From an uncultured Prosthecobacter sp. (GTDB taxonomy: Bacteria; Verrucomicrobiota; Verrucomicrobiia; Verrucomicrobiales; Verrucomicrobiaceae), in NCBI GenBank assembly GCA_947523045.1, contig CANNUR010000055.1:1-14487 (forward strand): 14,487 nt of DNA, written 5' to 3'. Below are positions 6,431 to 14,487 of this stretch, in pieces (the stretch's first letter is position 1; every line of letters starts with the position of its first letter). Both the position numbers and the translations under genes were made by a program. The notes below the pieces were generated by a model. It was not told the DNA's origin. It did no database searches and worked only from the letters and a program-made list of their open reading frames with translations.

Positions 6431-6440
6431 CTCCCCTCCC

Positions 6441-9400
6441 CTACTCCCTCCGAATCGCTTCAATGAGGCGGCCACGGATGGCGGCTTGCACGGCGACGGC
6501 ACAGACGGCGACGCCGAAGATGAAGACGGTGGCGAGCAGCAGGCCGAGGAAGCCGAGTGGCAGGTCGCCACCGCCCTGGCGCAGGGCGGGCCAGACGGCG
6601 AGCAGGGCGCTGGCGACCCCGAGCAGAAGGCCTGCGGCAAGCAGAACCACGTGTTCGCCGAGTACCAAGCGACGCAGGGCGCCGGGCAGGAAGCCGACCG
6701 CCTGCATGAGGCCGAGTTCGCCGCGCCGCTCCAGGACATGGCGCGAGACGAGGATGCCGAGTCCGGCCGTGCCGAGCAGGACGCCGAGACCGCCGAGCAC
6801 GGTGAAGATGCCGATGTAGGTGTTCTGCACGCTGAGGAAGGTTTCCAGACGCTGGCGCGCGGGCTCGAGGGCGAGGCCGCGCTTCTCCAGCTGGCGGGTG
6901 AGATGGGCGGCGACCTCGGCAGCCTTGTCGGGCGGCGACTCGATGAGGAAGAATCGGTAGCCGGCGGTGTCGGGATAGGCGCGCAGGAAGGCGGCCTCGC
7001 TGACGATCATCTTGCCCTGCAGGACCGAGCCGGCGAGCAGGCCGGTCAGTTCGACGCGCAGGCTGCGACCGGCGCCGTCCTGGTAATCGAGGCTGTCGCC
7101 CCGGCCGAGGCCGAGCCCCCACAGGGCGGTGGCCTGGTCGGCGACGGCCTGGTCACCGCTGAGCTGCCAGTCGCCGGCCGTGAAACGGAAGCGCCCCTCG
7201 AGCAGGGCCGGATTCACGCCGGCGAGCACGGGTTTCTGGGCGCGGTTGAGGTTGAGGCAACTGGCGTCGTCGCCCGGTCGCACGCGGAACGGCACGATCG
7301 TCACGCCTTCGAGCAGTTCCTCATCCAAGCCGAAGGCATCGCGACCGGCGGCGGAATTGAGGTCCTCATAAATGGGCAGCGAGGATTCGCCCACCAGGCT
7401 GAAGCCGCCCGTGCCGGAGGTCTTGGCAAGGGTGTCGCCCGCGCCCAGGCGGAAGGCATTGACGGCGGTGACGAGGAAGATGCCGCCGGCCATCATGCCC
7501 ATGACCGCCAGGCTGCGCGAGGGTCGGCGCGCGAGATTGCGCAGGCCGATCTGCGGCAGGCTGATGGCCAGACCGCGCGGCTTGCGCAGCCATTGCCGCG
7601 CCAGCGACAACCCGGCCATGAGCAGGAGAAACCCGCCGCCAAAGAACAGGCCGGCCACCACTTCGGCCGATGCCGCACCGGCACCGCCGGCGAGCAGGGC
7701 GATGGCGCCGAGCAGCCAGATCACAGGCATGAAACGTCGCCACCCGGTGACGCTGCCGCCGGTCGCCGCCGCCGCCGGATCCTGACCGGAGAGCAGCTCG
7801 CGCGCGGGTTTGCCGAACATGCGGCGACTGCTCCAGGCCAGCACCAGCAGCAGTACCAGCACGGCACCGCCCCCCGCGCCGGCCTGGGTGGCGACGCTGC
7901 CGGCATAGATGAGCGGCAGGCCCTGGGCGGCTCCCGACCAGACACCACTGAGTCCCTGCAGGGCCAGGCGCGTGTAGAACTCGCCGCCGAAGACACCGAG
8001 CACGGCGCCGACGATGGCGATGACGCCCGCCTCGCCAAGCAGGCTGCGGCGCACCTGACGCGGCGTCCAGCCGGTGGCCAGCAGCAGCCCGGCCTGGGCG
8101 GCGCGGCGTTCGAGCGTGAACAGAAAGAGCAGCGCGGCAAAGACCAGGGCGGCGGCGATCAGAAAGAGGCTGAGGCCGATGAAGAGGCCACCGAAATCGA
8201 CGCTGCCACGCGCGGCCGCTCCGGCTTCACGACCGAAGTCGCGCGGCACGAGACCGAGATCGGCGAGCTTGAGTCGATCGGCGATCTCCTTCGCCAGCAC
8301 GGCGGCATCGGCGCCGGGCGCGGTGAAGCGCACCGCCGTCAACTGGCCAAAGCGATTGCCCCACAGGCGCTGACCGTCGGCGAGGGCAATGAAGCCCTTG
8401 GGCGTGCCCTTGTAGTCGTCCCAGTACTTCTCGTCCTGATCGCGGATCGCCTTGTTGTCCATCGGGAAGCCGGGATCCCAGTCGCGGCAGTTGTCGACAT
8501 CCGACACGCCCGGAAAGGGCGGTGTCCAGGCCGGGGTGATGGCGGCGTGGTCCATCGGCAGGATGCCGCGCACTGGAAACTTCGCGGTCTGCTCGCGCAG
8601 CTCACGGCCATTGCCGACCACGTAATAGCGGATCTCCACCTCATCGCCGACCTGCAGCTTCTGGTCCTCGGCCAGCCAGCCGCTGATGAGCATGCCCTGC
8701 CCTTCCCCCGGCAGTCCAGCCGCGGCGGCATCGACGGCGGTGATCATTGAATAGGGCGTCGCGCCCTTCGCCGACTTCACGCCATTGACCAGGTAGGTGA
8801 GCACGCCGTAGGCGCCGGGTCGGGCCGACAAGAGATCCTGGGCGACCGCTTCATCGAGGAAGACGCGGTCGGTGCTGAGCTCCCAGGCCGGTGTGGGCTT
8901 GTCGATCGGCGCGAGTTTGAGCGACAGATCGGCCAGCGTCTTGCCGGCCTCCAGCCTGGCCGCCAAGACCGCCGCATCGGGCGCGGCACTGAGCAGGGCG
9001 TTGACCCTTCCCTCCATCTCAATCTGCACCTGCAGGTCGGCCAAGGGCACGAAGACCGAATCGGGCGCGATCTGCGAGGCGACCGCTTGGAAGGTACCGA
9101 AGTCCTCGGCATTGACGATGGCGCCGACCTCGCGGCGCAGGGTGACCTCCTCATTCGTGCTGCCGGAAAGCGGTGCATCGCGCGAGATCGCACTGGGTCG
9201 CTCCAGTCGCACCAACACGCTGTCGCCGGTCTTGGCGCCGAGCTTGCGCGCCAGCGACTCGCTCAGGCCGATCTGACCCGAGGCGAGTTCCGGACCGCGA
9301 CCGCTTGGACCGAGCTGCCAGAAGCCGGATTCCACGCCGAGTACCTGGGCGCCATTGACACGGACATCGCCGGCCGAGGCCGAACCGATCGCCAGGATGA

Positions 9401-9641
9401 GCGGAGCCGCGCTGGCCTCGCGGGCCAGGGTTTCCGTGAACCAGCGGTCGCCGCCCAGCAATCCGGTCTGCACCTTGCCGAGTCGGAACTCCGCCACCCG
9501 GCGCAGGCTGGCACGCACGGAATCGCCCACCAGCAGCGAGCCGCTGAGGATGGCCGAGGCCAGGAAGGCGCCGAGCAGCAGGCCCAGATGGCCGCGCCAG
9601 TAATGCCGGGCCGAGGCGAGGATGAAGGAGAACAGCGACAT
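6441..9641 (-). CDS. FtsX-family ABC transporter permease, 1066 residues with two FtsX domains
   Basis: This is a large inner-membrane permease. It has an N-terminal helix (~18-38) followed by a long extracytoplasmic domain (~40-480). The first FtsX block (~484-650) contains helices [20 protein letters not shown] and [16 protein letters not shown] central pair of helices (~660-715) and the conserved [16 protein letters not shown] re-entry segment come next, then a second extracytoplasmic domain. The C-terminal FtsX block contains [33 protein letters not shown] and two final helices, ending [12 protein letters not shown]. The duplicated FtsX arrangement is that of MacB/LolE-like type VII ABC systems, which transmit ATP hydrolysis to the periplasmic side for lipoprotein handling, efflux or cell-wall enzyme control. 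An ATP-binding partner is required but none is encoded in this window. An exported gene ends 36 nt upstream and is probably in the same operon. The substrate is unknown. Confidence 0.9.
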   Translation of the reverse strand: MSLFSFILASARHYWRGHLGLLLGAFLASAILSGSLLVGDSVRASLRRVAEFRLGKVQTGLLGGDRWFTETLAREASAAPLILAIGSASAGDVRVNGAQVLGVESGFWQLGPSGRGPELASGQIGLSESLARKLGAKTGDSVLVRLERPSAISRDAPLSGSTNEEVTLRREVGAIVNAEDFGTFQAVASQIAPDSVFVPLADLQVQIEMEGRVNALLSAAPDAAVLAARLEAGKTLADLSLKLAPIDKPTPAWELSTDRVFLDEAVAQDLLSARPGAYGVLTYLVNGVKSAKGATPYSMITAVDAAAAGLPGEGQGMLISGWLAEDQKLQVGDEVEIRYYVVGNGRELREQTAKFPVRGILPMDHAAITPAWTPPFPGVSDVDNCRDWDPGFPMDNKAIRDQDEKYWDDYKGTPKGFIALADGQRLWGNRFGQLTAVRFTAPGADAAVLAKEIADRLKLADLGLVPRDFGREAGAAARGSVDFGGLFIGLSLFLIAAALVFAALLFLFTLERRAAQAGLLLATGWTPRQVRRSLLGEAGVIAIVGAVLGVFGGEFYTRLALQGLSGVWSGAAQGLPLIYAGSVATQAGAGGGAVLVLLLVLAWSSRRMFGKPARELLSGQDPAAAATGGSVTGWRRFMPVIWLLGAIALLAGGAGAASAEVVAGLFFGGGFLLLMAGLSLARQWLRKPRGLAISLPQIGLRNLARRPSRSLAVMGMMAGGIFLVTAVNAFRLGAGDTLAKTSGTGGFSLVGESSLPIYEDLNSAAGRDAFGLDEELLEGVTIVPFRVRPGDDASCLNLNRAQKPVLAGVNPALLEGRFRFTAGDWQLSGDQAVADQATALWGLGLGRGDSLDYQDGAGRSLRVELTGLLAGSVLQGKMIVSEAAFLRAYPDTAGYRFFLIESPPDKAAEVAAHLTRQLEKRGLALEPARQRLETFLSVQNTYIGIFTVLGGLGVLLGTAGLGILVSRHVLERRGELGLMQAVGFLPGALRRLVLGEHVVLLAAGLLLGVASALLAVWPALRQGGGDLPLGFLGLLLATVFIFGVAVCAVAVQAAIRGRLIEAIRRE

Positions 9642-9677
9642 GACCGCACTGAGTCACAAGCCGGGCCGTGTGCAAGC

Positions 9678-10727
9678 TCAGCGGCGCAACAGCCAGAGAC
9701 CCGCCAGCACCAGCAGCAGGACCCCTGCCCCAAGCGCCCAGCGCGGCAGACCGGTCGCCGCGGGCTTGGCCTCGGTGGTGACGGTTTCCACCGGCAACAG
9801 CTCCGCCAGCGTCGGCAGGTTGCGGTCCAGCACCGGCGAGGCCTTGGCAACGGCGGCCCAATCGGCGGTCATGAGCAGATCCACGCCCGGGTTCTGCTCC
9901 TTCACCTGGCAGGAGCACTTGCCGATGAGGAAGGCCGCGGCGGCCTCAATCGTCTCGTTGCGAATGCCCTCGCCGACCAATGCATAGAGCGCACGGCCCT
10001 GACCAAAGACGGGGAACACCATGGGCTCGCCCTCGACCTCTTCCAAGCCGTCCTCGCTGAGCAGCAACTGCCTTACCAGCGTCACTTCGGCTGCATCGGT
10101 GCGGGCAATCCGCAGCAGGGAAAATTCCAGCCGCAGATCCTCCTCCGGGACCGAGACAAGGCCGTTGGCGATGTCCGATTCATCGAGCTTGGGCAGGCTC
10201 ATCACGCCCTGCAAATAGTCGAGCCGCTCCTGCAGTCGCTGCTCCGCGGCATCGTCGGCGGCTTTGTCGCCCGACTCCAGCAACAGCCAGACCGCGCTCT
10301 GGCCTTCGCCCAGCCGGCGCACCAGTTCGCGTCGCGCCGGTGAATCGAGGGCCTGCGACAGCACTGCCGCATCGAGCGACGCCGACAGCACCGGCTCGTG
10401 AAGTCCGGACGACGAGGGAAAACGCACAACCAGCCAGGGTGCACGCGCCTCGGGCTGCTGCTCGAACAGGCGCACTAGTTCCGCCGGCGGATTGTCATCG
10501 AGATCGATCCGTCGCACCCGCACGTTCGGGCGAGCCCCTTCGGTCGCTTCCGTCGCAGACAGGGCCTGCTCCAGCTCCGCCGACAAAGCCCCGCGGTGAA
10601 ACACCAGTACCTGAAACGGATCCGCCGGCCAATGCTCCAGGGCATACCGAAACACCGGCACCGAGCAGGCTAGCGCTGAGGCGGCGAAAAAGAGCAGGCA
10701 GAGCGACAGACGCGAGGGGGAACGCAT
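9678..10727 (-). CDS. Uncharacterised exported protein with C-terminal membrane anchor, partner of the FtsX permease
   Basis: This 349-residue protein has a signal peptide (MRSPSRLSLCLLFFAASALAC) whose end, SALA-C21, could be a lipobox. CSVPVFRYALEHWPADPF follows (21-38), then a soluble region of ~290 residues and one hydrophobic helix at ~329-347 with a short RR tail. The part at ~37-103 (FQVLVFHRG, NVRVRRIDLDD, PWLVVRFP) has the alternating strand pattern of a thioredoxin-like fold, but without a CxxC pair; that is inference. A second conserved-looking patch is FLIGKCSCQVKEQNPGVDLL (267-286) with C271 and C273. I recall proteins starting CSVPVFRYALE beside ABC permeases in Planctomycetes and Verrucomicrobia, but know of no assigned function. 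It lies 36 nt upstream of the permease and is probably co-transcribed with it. ATG 10760 and GTG 10778 are longer start options; 10727 gives the most regular signal peptide. Confidence 0.8.
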   Translation of the reverse strand: MRSPSRLSLCLLFFAASALACSVPVFRYALEHWPADPFQVLVFHRGALSAELEQALSATEATEGARPNVRVRRIDLDDNPPAELVRLFEQQPEARAPWLVVRFPSSSGLHEPVLSASLDAAVLSQALDSPARRELVRRLGEGQSAVWLLLESGDKAADDAAEQRLQERLDYLQGVMSLPKLDESDIANGLVSVPEEDLRLEFSLLRIARTDAAEVTLVRQLLLSEDGLEEVEGEPMVFPVFGQGRALYALVGEGIRNETIEAAAAFLIGKCSCQVKEQNPGVDLLMTADWAAVAKASPVLDRNLPTLAELLPVETVTTEAKPAATGLPRWALGAGVLLLVLAGLWLLRR

Positions 10728-10835
10728 GGCGGAAACCAACGCCAGGAAACACAGCCTCATTGCAATTACGGCTCTCACTTCGTCATTCGTTCCACTTCAG
10801 GTCGCGGACTCCTTGACCAGCACACGACTGAGAGT

Positions 10836-10881
10836 GCAGCGCCTTGGAGCAAAAGTTGGGCCAGCTACCTGTAGGCGCTGC
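10836..10881. repeat. Perfect 9-bp inverted repeat forming a long stem-loop between fdhF and the exported-protein gene
   Basis: gcagcgcct (10836-10844) and aggcgctgc (10873-10881) are exact complements 28 nt apart. The inner flanks (tggagc and gctacc) can extend the stem with a bulge. It lies 23 nt after the stop of the formate dehydrogenase gene, inside the 177-bp gene-free stretch 10728-10904. No U-run follows on either strand, so a rho-independent terminator is not clear. It may stabilise the 3' end of the fdh transcript, or be a palindromic repeat. I see nothing else in this stretch except the presumed promoter of the downstream operon. Confidence 0.45.
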
Positions 10882-10904
10882 TTCCCCGCGGAGAGCCTGG
10901 GCCT

Positions 10905-13640
10905 TTATACCTTCCATTTCAAAGGTGAAACCCTTTCGACATCCACCGCCACGACCTTGTATTCCGGGCACATCGTATCGGCGTCGCACTCGCTGCTGGT
11001 GACGACGTTGACCAGGTTTTCCGGGAAGTGGAAGGTGGTGTACAGGATGCCGGGTTTGACCTCGTCGCTGACCTTGGCCTTGAGGCGGACGTCGCCGCGG
11101 GCGGAGAAGACGCGGACGAGGTCGCCATCGGTGATGCCCTTCTGCCTGGCATCGGCGGGGTTCACGGCGAGCAGGTCCTCGGTGACGATGCGGGCGTTGC
11201 CGGTGCGGCGGGTCATGGTGCCGCAGTTGTAGTGCTCGAGGATGCGGCCGGTGGTGAGGATGAAGGGGAATTCATCGCCGTGTTTTTCGATCTCCTTCGA
11301 CTCCTGGAAGCGGAAGAAGTGGAACTTGCCGCGACCGCGCTTGAACTCGGTGGTGTGCAGGATCTCGGTGCCGACACAGCCGTCCTGGATCGGCCACTGC
11401 GTGCCCTGATCGGTGAGCCCCTCCCAGGTGGCGCCCTTGAAGAAGGGCACGATGCGGGCGATCTCGGCGAGCACGCCATCAGGGGTGTAATCGTCCTGGG
11501 CGAGGCCGAGGCGCTGCATGACCTCGCAGAGGATGACGCCGTCGGGCTTGGTGCCGGCCAGCGGCGGGATGGCGGCGTTGACGCGCTGGACGCGGCGCTC
11601 GCCATTGGTGAAGGTGCCGCTCTTCTCAAGGAAGGACGAGGCCGGCAGGACGACGTCGGCATAGTCGCAGGTCGGGTTGAGGAAGAGTTCCTGCACCACC
11701 ACGAACTCGAGGGCGCTGAGCGCGGCCTTGACATGCTCGGTGTTGGGATCGGTCTGAACCACATCCTCGCCCATGATCCACAGCGCCTTGAGCTGGCCGG
11801 CGAGGGCGGCCTCGTACATCTGCGGGATCTTCCAGCCAATGCGGTCGCTCAGGTGGACGCCGTAAAACTCCTCGTAGCGGCGGTGCACCTCGGGATCGTT
11901 GACCGGCAGGTAACCGGCGCCCTGATGCGGCTGGCAGCCCATGTCGGCGGCGCCCTGAACGTTGTTCTGGCCGCGCAGCGGGTTCACGCCGACGCCGGGC
12001 CGGCCGATGTTGCCGGTCATCATGGCGATGTCGGCAATGGTCATCACGGTCTTCGAGCCGTGGCTGTGCTCGGTGACGCCGAGGCCGTGGAAGGCCATGG
12101 CGTTGTCGGCCCTGGCATACTCGATGGCAGCGGCGCGCACCTGGTCGCGCGGCACGCCGTGGATGCTTTCGAGTTCATCGAGATCGAGGCTCTTCAGGCC
12201 GGCCTCAAACTCCTCCCAGTTTTCGCAGCGGGTGCGGATGAAGTCCTGATCGACCAACCCCGCCTCCCAGATGTAATAGGCGAACATGTCGAGCAGGGCG
12301 ACGTTGGTGCCCGGTCGCAGCTGCAGGTGATGGGTGGCGTAGGGGGCAAGCTCGATGGCGCGCGGGTCGATGAGGATGAGCGGCACGCCCTTCATGGCGC
12401 GCTGTTTGATCTTCGAGCCGGTGACCGGGTGCCCCTCGGTTGGGTTGGCGCCGATGACGAGGATGCAGTGGGTGAACTGCAGGTCGGCAATCTGATTGGT
12501 GGCGGCACCGGTGCCGAAGGCCTTCTGCATGCCCCAGGCGGTCGGGCTGTGGCAGACGCGGGCGCAGGCGTCGATGTTGTTGGTGCCGAAGCCGACGCGG
12601 ATCAGCTTCTGCATGAGGTAGTTTTCCTCGTTCGTGCAGCGGGCCGAGGAGATACCGGCGATGGCGTCGCCGCCGTGCTCGGCCTGGAGGCGGCGCAGGT
12701 TCGTGACGATGTGTTCGTAGGCCTCATCCCAGGTGGCCGGCTGCAGCTGGCCGTCGCGACGGATCAGCGGCGTGCGCAGGCGGTCGGCATGGTTGACGAA
12801 CTTGAAGGCGTAGCGGCCCTTCAGGCAGGTGTGCGAGTGATTCACCAGGGAATCGGTCGGCGCCTGAATGCTGAGCACCTCGCCGCCCTTGGTGGCGACG
12901 TTGAGGTTGCAGCCAACGCCGCAGTAGGTGCAGACCGTGCGGGTCTTCTTGGTGGCCTCGATCGACTTCGAGAAAAAGACATCGCTGATCGCCGAGGTCG
13001 GGCAGGCCTGGGAGCAGGCGCCGCAGGAGACGCAGGTGGAGTCCATGAAGGACTGGTCGAGCCCCTTGATGATGCGGGCGTTGAAGCCGCGGCCGTGCAT
13101 CGACAGCACATGCTGGCCCTGCACCTCGTCGCAGGCGCGCACGCAGCGGGCGCAGTTGATGCACTTCGACAGCTCGCTCGTCATGTACGGATGCGAGCGG
13201 TCCTTGGGACGGTCGAGGTGGTTGGCGCCGGCCGGGTAGCGCACCTGGCGGATGCCGACCTTGGCGGCGACCGTTTGCAGCTCGCAGTTGCCGTTCACCT
13301 CGCAGGTCAGGCAGTCGAGCGGGTGATCGGTGAGCACGAGTTCGACGATGTTTTTGCGCAGCCGGCGCACCTTCGGCGATTCGGTGAAGATGTGCATGCC
13401 GGCGCTGATCGGCGTGTGGCAGGAGGCGACGACACGCCGCGGGCCGTCGGGCTGCAGGGCGACCTCGACCGAGCAGACGCGGCAGGCGCCGTAGGGCTCG
13501 AGCTGGGGGGCGTCGCAGAGGGTGGGCACGTGGCCGCGGCCGTGGCGGCCGTCGATGACCTTGAGGACGGTGTCGCCTTCCTGAAAGCGCACGGGTTCGC
13601 CGTCGATGAAGGCAGTGAGGGTGGAGAGATCCTGGACCAT
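10905..13640 (-). CDS. fdhF: NAD-dependent formate dehydrogenase, catalytic alpha subunit (FdsA/FdhF type)
   Basis: The 911-residue protein is a cytoplasmic molybdenum or tungsten enzyme that oxidises formate to CO2. A NuoG-like N-terminus holds a [2Fe-2S] site (C42, C53, C56, C74), a His-Cys3 [4Fe-4S] site (H106, C110, C113, C119) and two ferredoxin-like [4Fe-4S] motifs (C160/163/166/170 and C203/206/209/213). The molybdopterin domain begins with CTYCGVGC (C237, C240, C244, with C272 further on). It contains RVCHSPTAWGM, where C363 takes the metal-ligand place that is selenocysteine in some relatives; the codon at 12552-12554 is a plain TGC. The C-terminal cofactor-binding domain includes LTTGRILEHYNCGTMTRR. 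ATG 13640 fits the domain start and lies 7 nt after the stop of the NuoF-like gene; a GTG at 13718 would overlap that gene. Electrons should pass to the NuoF-like subunit and then to NAD+. The gene for the small FdsG subunit is not visible here. Confidence 0.95.
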   Translation of the reverse strand: MVQDLSTLTAFIDGEPVRFQEGDTVLKVIDGRHGRGHVPTLCDAPQLEPYGACRVCSVEVALQPDGPRRVVASCHTPISAGMHIFTESPKVRRLRKNIVELVLTDHPLDCLTCEVNGNCELQTVAAKVGIRQVRYPAGANHLDRPKDRSHPYMTSELSKCINCARCVRACDEVQGQHVLSMHGRGFNARIIKGLDQSFMDSTCVSCGACSQACPTSAISDVFFSKSIEATKKTRTVCTYCGVGCNLNVATKGGEVLSIQAPTDSLVNHSHTCLKGRYAFKFVNHADRLRTPLIRRDGQLQPATWDEAYEHIVTNLRRLQAEHGGDAIAGISSARCTNEENYLMQKLIRVGFGTNNIDACARVCHSPTAWGMQKAFGTGAATNQIADLQFTHCILVIGANPTEGHPVTGSKIKQRAMKGVPLILIDPRAIELAPYATHHLQLRPGTNVALLDMFAYYIWEAGLVDQDFIRTRCENWEEFEAGLKSLDLDELESIHGVPRDQVRAAAIEYARADNAMAFHGLGVTEHSHGSKTVMTIADIAMMTGNIGRPGVGVNPLRGQNNVQGAADMGCQPHQGAGYLPVNDPEVHRRYEEFYGVHLSDRIGWKIPQMYEAALAGQLKALWIMGEDVVQTDPNTEHVKAALSALEFVVVQELFLNPTCDYADVVLPASSFLEKSGTFTNGERRVQRVNAAIPPLAGTKPDGVILCEVMQRLGLAQDDYTPDGVLAEIARIVPFFKGATWEGLTDQGTQWPIQDGCVGTEILHTTEFKRGRGKFHFFRFQESKEIEKHGDEFPFILTTGRILEHYNCGTMTRRTGNARIVTEDLLAVNPADARQKGITDGDLVRVFSARGDVRLKAKVSDEVKPGILYTTFHFPENLVNVVTSSECDADTMCPEYKVVAVDVERVSPLKWKV

Positions 13641-13647
13641 GGCGGTG

Positions 13648-14487
13648 TCAGTCTTGGAAGTAAGGGCGCAGTTCGTCGGCGAAGTGTTCGAGCGCGTTCT
13701 TGATTGGCAGCGGCACACCGCCGCCGAGGGCGCAGAGGGAAGTCTGCTCCATCGTTTCGAGCAGGTCGCCGATGAGCGTGCGGTCGATCTTGAACCCTTG
13801 ATCCACGCGGGCCTTGGCGACCAGTTCGCGGCCGCGCGTGCTGCCGAGGCGGCAGGGGAAGCATTTGCCGCAGCTTTCGTCGGCAGTGAACTGGAAGAGG
13901 TGCTCGATGTACTCGATCATCGGCAACGCCTCCGGCAGGCTGACGACGCCGGCGTGCCCTAGCAGAAAGCCGGCCTGCTTGAAGCTTTCGAAGTCGACGG
14001 TGAGTCGGTCCACCTGGGCCATCGGCACGATGCCGCCAAGCGGACCGCCGATTTGCACCGCCTTGACCGGGGTTTTGAAACCGCCGGCAAGGTCGAAGAC
14101 CGCGCGCAGCGGCGTGCCCATGGCGACCTCGTAGATGCCGGGCCGGACAAAGTGGCTGTCGAGTGAAAGCAGCTTCGGGCCCGTGGACTGCGGCGTGCCA
14201 ATCGCGGCGTAGCCCTTGCCGCCGAGCGTCAGGATGGCGTGCAGGTTGGCGAAGGTCTCGACATTGTTGACGATCGTCGGCTTGCGGAACAGGCCCTCCT
14301 GCACCGGGAAGGGCGGGCGCGTGCGCACCTCCGGACGCTGGCCCTCGATGCTGGCGAGCAGGGCGGTTTCCTCGCCGCAGATGTAGGCACCGGCGCCCTT
14401 GAGGGTCTTCAGGCGGAAGCTGAAACCGGAGCCCAGGATGTTGTCGCCGAGCAGCCCCGCGGCAAGCAGGTCCTCGATGGCCTGGTT
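13648..14487 (-). CDS. fdsB: NuoF-like diaphorase subunit of the formate dehydrogenase (FdsB type), 5' part outside the window
   Basis: The last 279 residues of a flavoprotein related to the 51-kDa subunit NuoF of complex I, HoxF and FdsB are present. Seen directly: [19 protein letters not shown] (31-49 of the visible part), which belongs to the FMN- and NADH-binding core; [11 protein letters not shown] (57-67); [13 protein letters not shown] (70-82); and the C-terminal [4Fe-4S] motif SCGKCFPCR with C206, C209 and C212, completed by C252 in SLCALGG. The GRGGAGF flavin-binding loop and any N-terminal thioredoxin-like domain would lie beyond position 14487. In this context it should collect electrons from the formate dehydrogenase alpha subunit and reduce NAD+. 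Its stop is 7 nt before the alpha subunit start, an arrangement typical of fds operons. NuoF of complex I is excluded by the neighbouring formate dehydrogenase; a hydrogenase diaphorase is less likely for the same reason. Confidence 0.92.
   Translation of the reverse strand, partial: NQAIEDLLAAGLLGDNILGSGFSFRLKTLKGAGAYICGEETALLASIEGQRPEVRTRPPFPVQEGLFRKPTIVNNVETFANLHAILTLGGKGYAAIGTPQSTGPKLLSLDSHFVRPGIYEVAMGTPLRAVFDLAGGFKTPVKAVQIGGPLGGIVPMAQVDRLTVDFESFKQAGFLLGHAGVVSLPEALPMIEYIEHLFQFTADESCGKCFPCRLGSTRGRELVAKARVDQGFKIDRTLIGDLLETMEQTSLCALGGGVPLPIKNALEHFADELRPYFQD

Noticed and set aside
6486..8750. Plus-strand 754-codon open frame
   Set aside because: Antisense to the FtsX permease; rich in Gln, Gly, Ala and Glu with no domain. 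A shadow of GC-biased codons. The same applies to the 418-codon plus frame at 9087-10343.
12552..12554. Possible selenocysteine at the formate dehydrogenase active site
   Set aside because: The codon is TGC (Cys), not TGA. No in-frame stop is present, so this is the Cys-type enzyme.
11028..13703. Plus-strand 891-codon open frame
   Set aside because: It lies wholly antisense to the formate dehydrogenase gene, which has intact motifs throughout. The translation is Gly/Ala/Val/Asp-rich without recognisable motifs, as expected from strong third-position GC bias.
1..14487. CRISPR array, tRNA/rRNA genes, insertion sequences or prophage genes
   Set aside because: Reading all intergenic stretches showed no regularly spaced repeats, no tRNA-like cloverleaf with CCA or TTCGA context, and no transposase, integrase or phage structural protein.

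Overview
The window is GC-rich bacterial DNA, densely packed with genes that nearly all lie on the minus strand. A DUF1592-family 'planctomycete cytochrome c' protein followed directly by a DUF1552 protein points to the Planctomycetes-Verrucomicrobia superphylum. A verrucomicrobial source is my best guess, but this is inference from gene content and there is no rRNA to confirm it.

Layout from left to right. Positions 1-~238 hold a piece of an EamA/RhtA-type exporter gene on the plus strand. It meets, tail to tail, a DUF1552 gene that is cut after about 77 codons. Neither gene has its 3' part, so positions ~227-243 look like a chimeric or rearranged joint. Next come the complete DUF1592/PA14/c-type heme protein (470-2761) and a stretch that looks less GC-rich than its flanks (about 2.76-4.6 kb). 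That stretch carries a small two-helix membrane protein, a macro-domain (ADP-ribose-binding) protein and an unrecognised 201-residue protein. Then follow a PhyH-family Fe(II)/2-oxoglutarate dioxygenase, a fermentative D-lactate dehydrogenase (ldhA), a 1066-residue FtsX-type ABC permease, and an uncharacterised exported protein with a C-terminal membrane anchor. The window ends with the catalytic subunit of an NAD-dependent formate dehydrogenase and the C-terminal part of its NuoF-like diaphorase subunit, which is cut by the window edge.

Functional reading. The formate dehydrogenase pair (13648-14487 and 10905-13640, 7 nt apart) would oxidise formate to CO2 and pass electrons through a chain of Fe-S clusters to NAD+. 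ldhA would reoxidise NADH by reducing pyruvate. Together they suggest flexible or fermentative redox metabolism. The permease and its exported neighbour look like one transport module (36 nt apart), but no ATPase gene is present in the window. The DUF1592/DUF1552 pair is an exported heme-protein system of unknown function.

The points most worth a second look are the joint near 235, the macro-domain plus unknown-protein pair in the lower-GC stretch, the ATPase-less permease with its uncharacterised partner, and several intergenic repeats and hairpins. I found no tRNA, rRNA, CRISPR array, transposase or phage gene.
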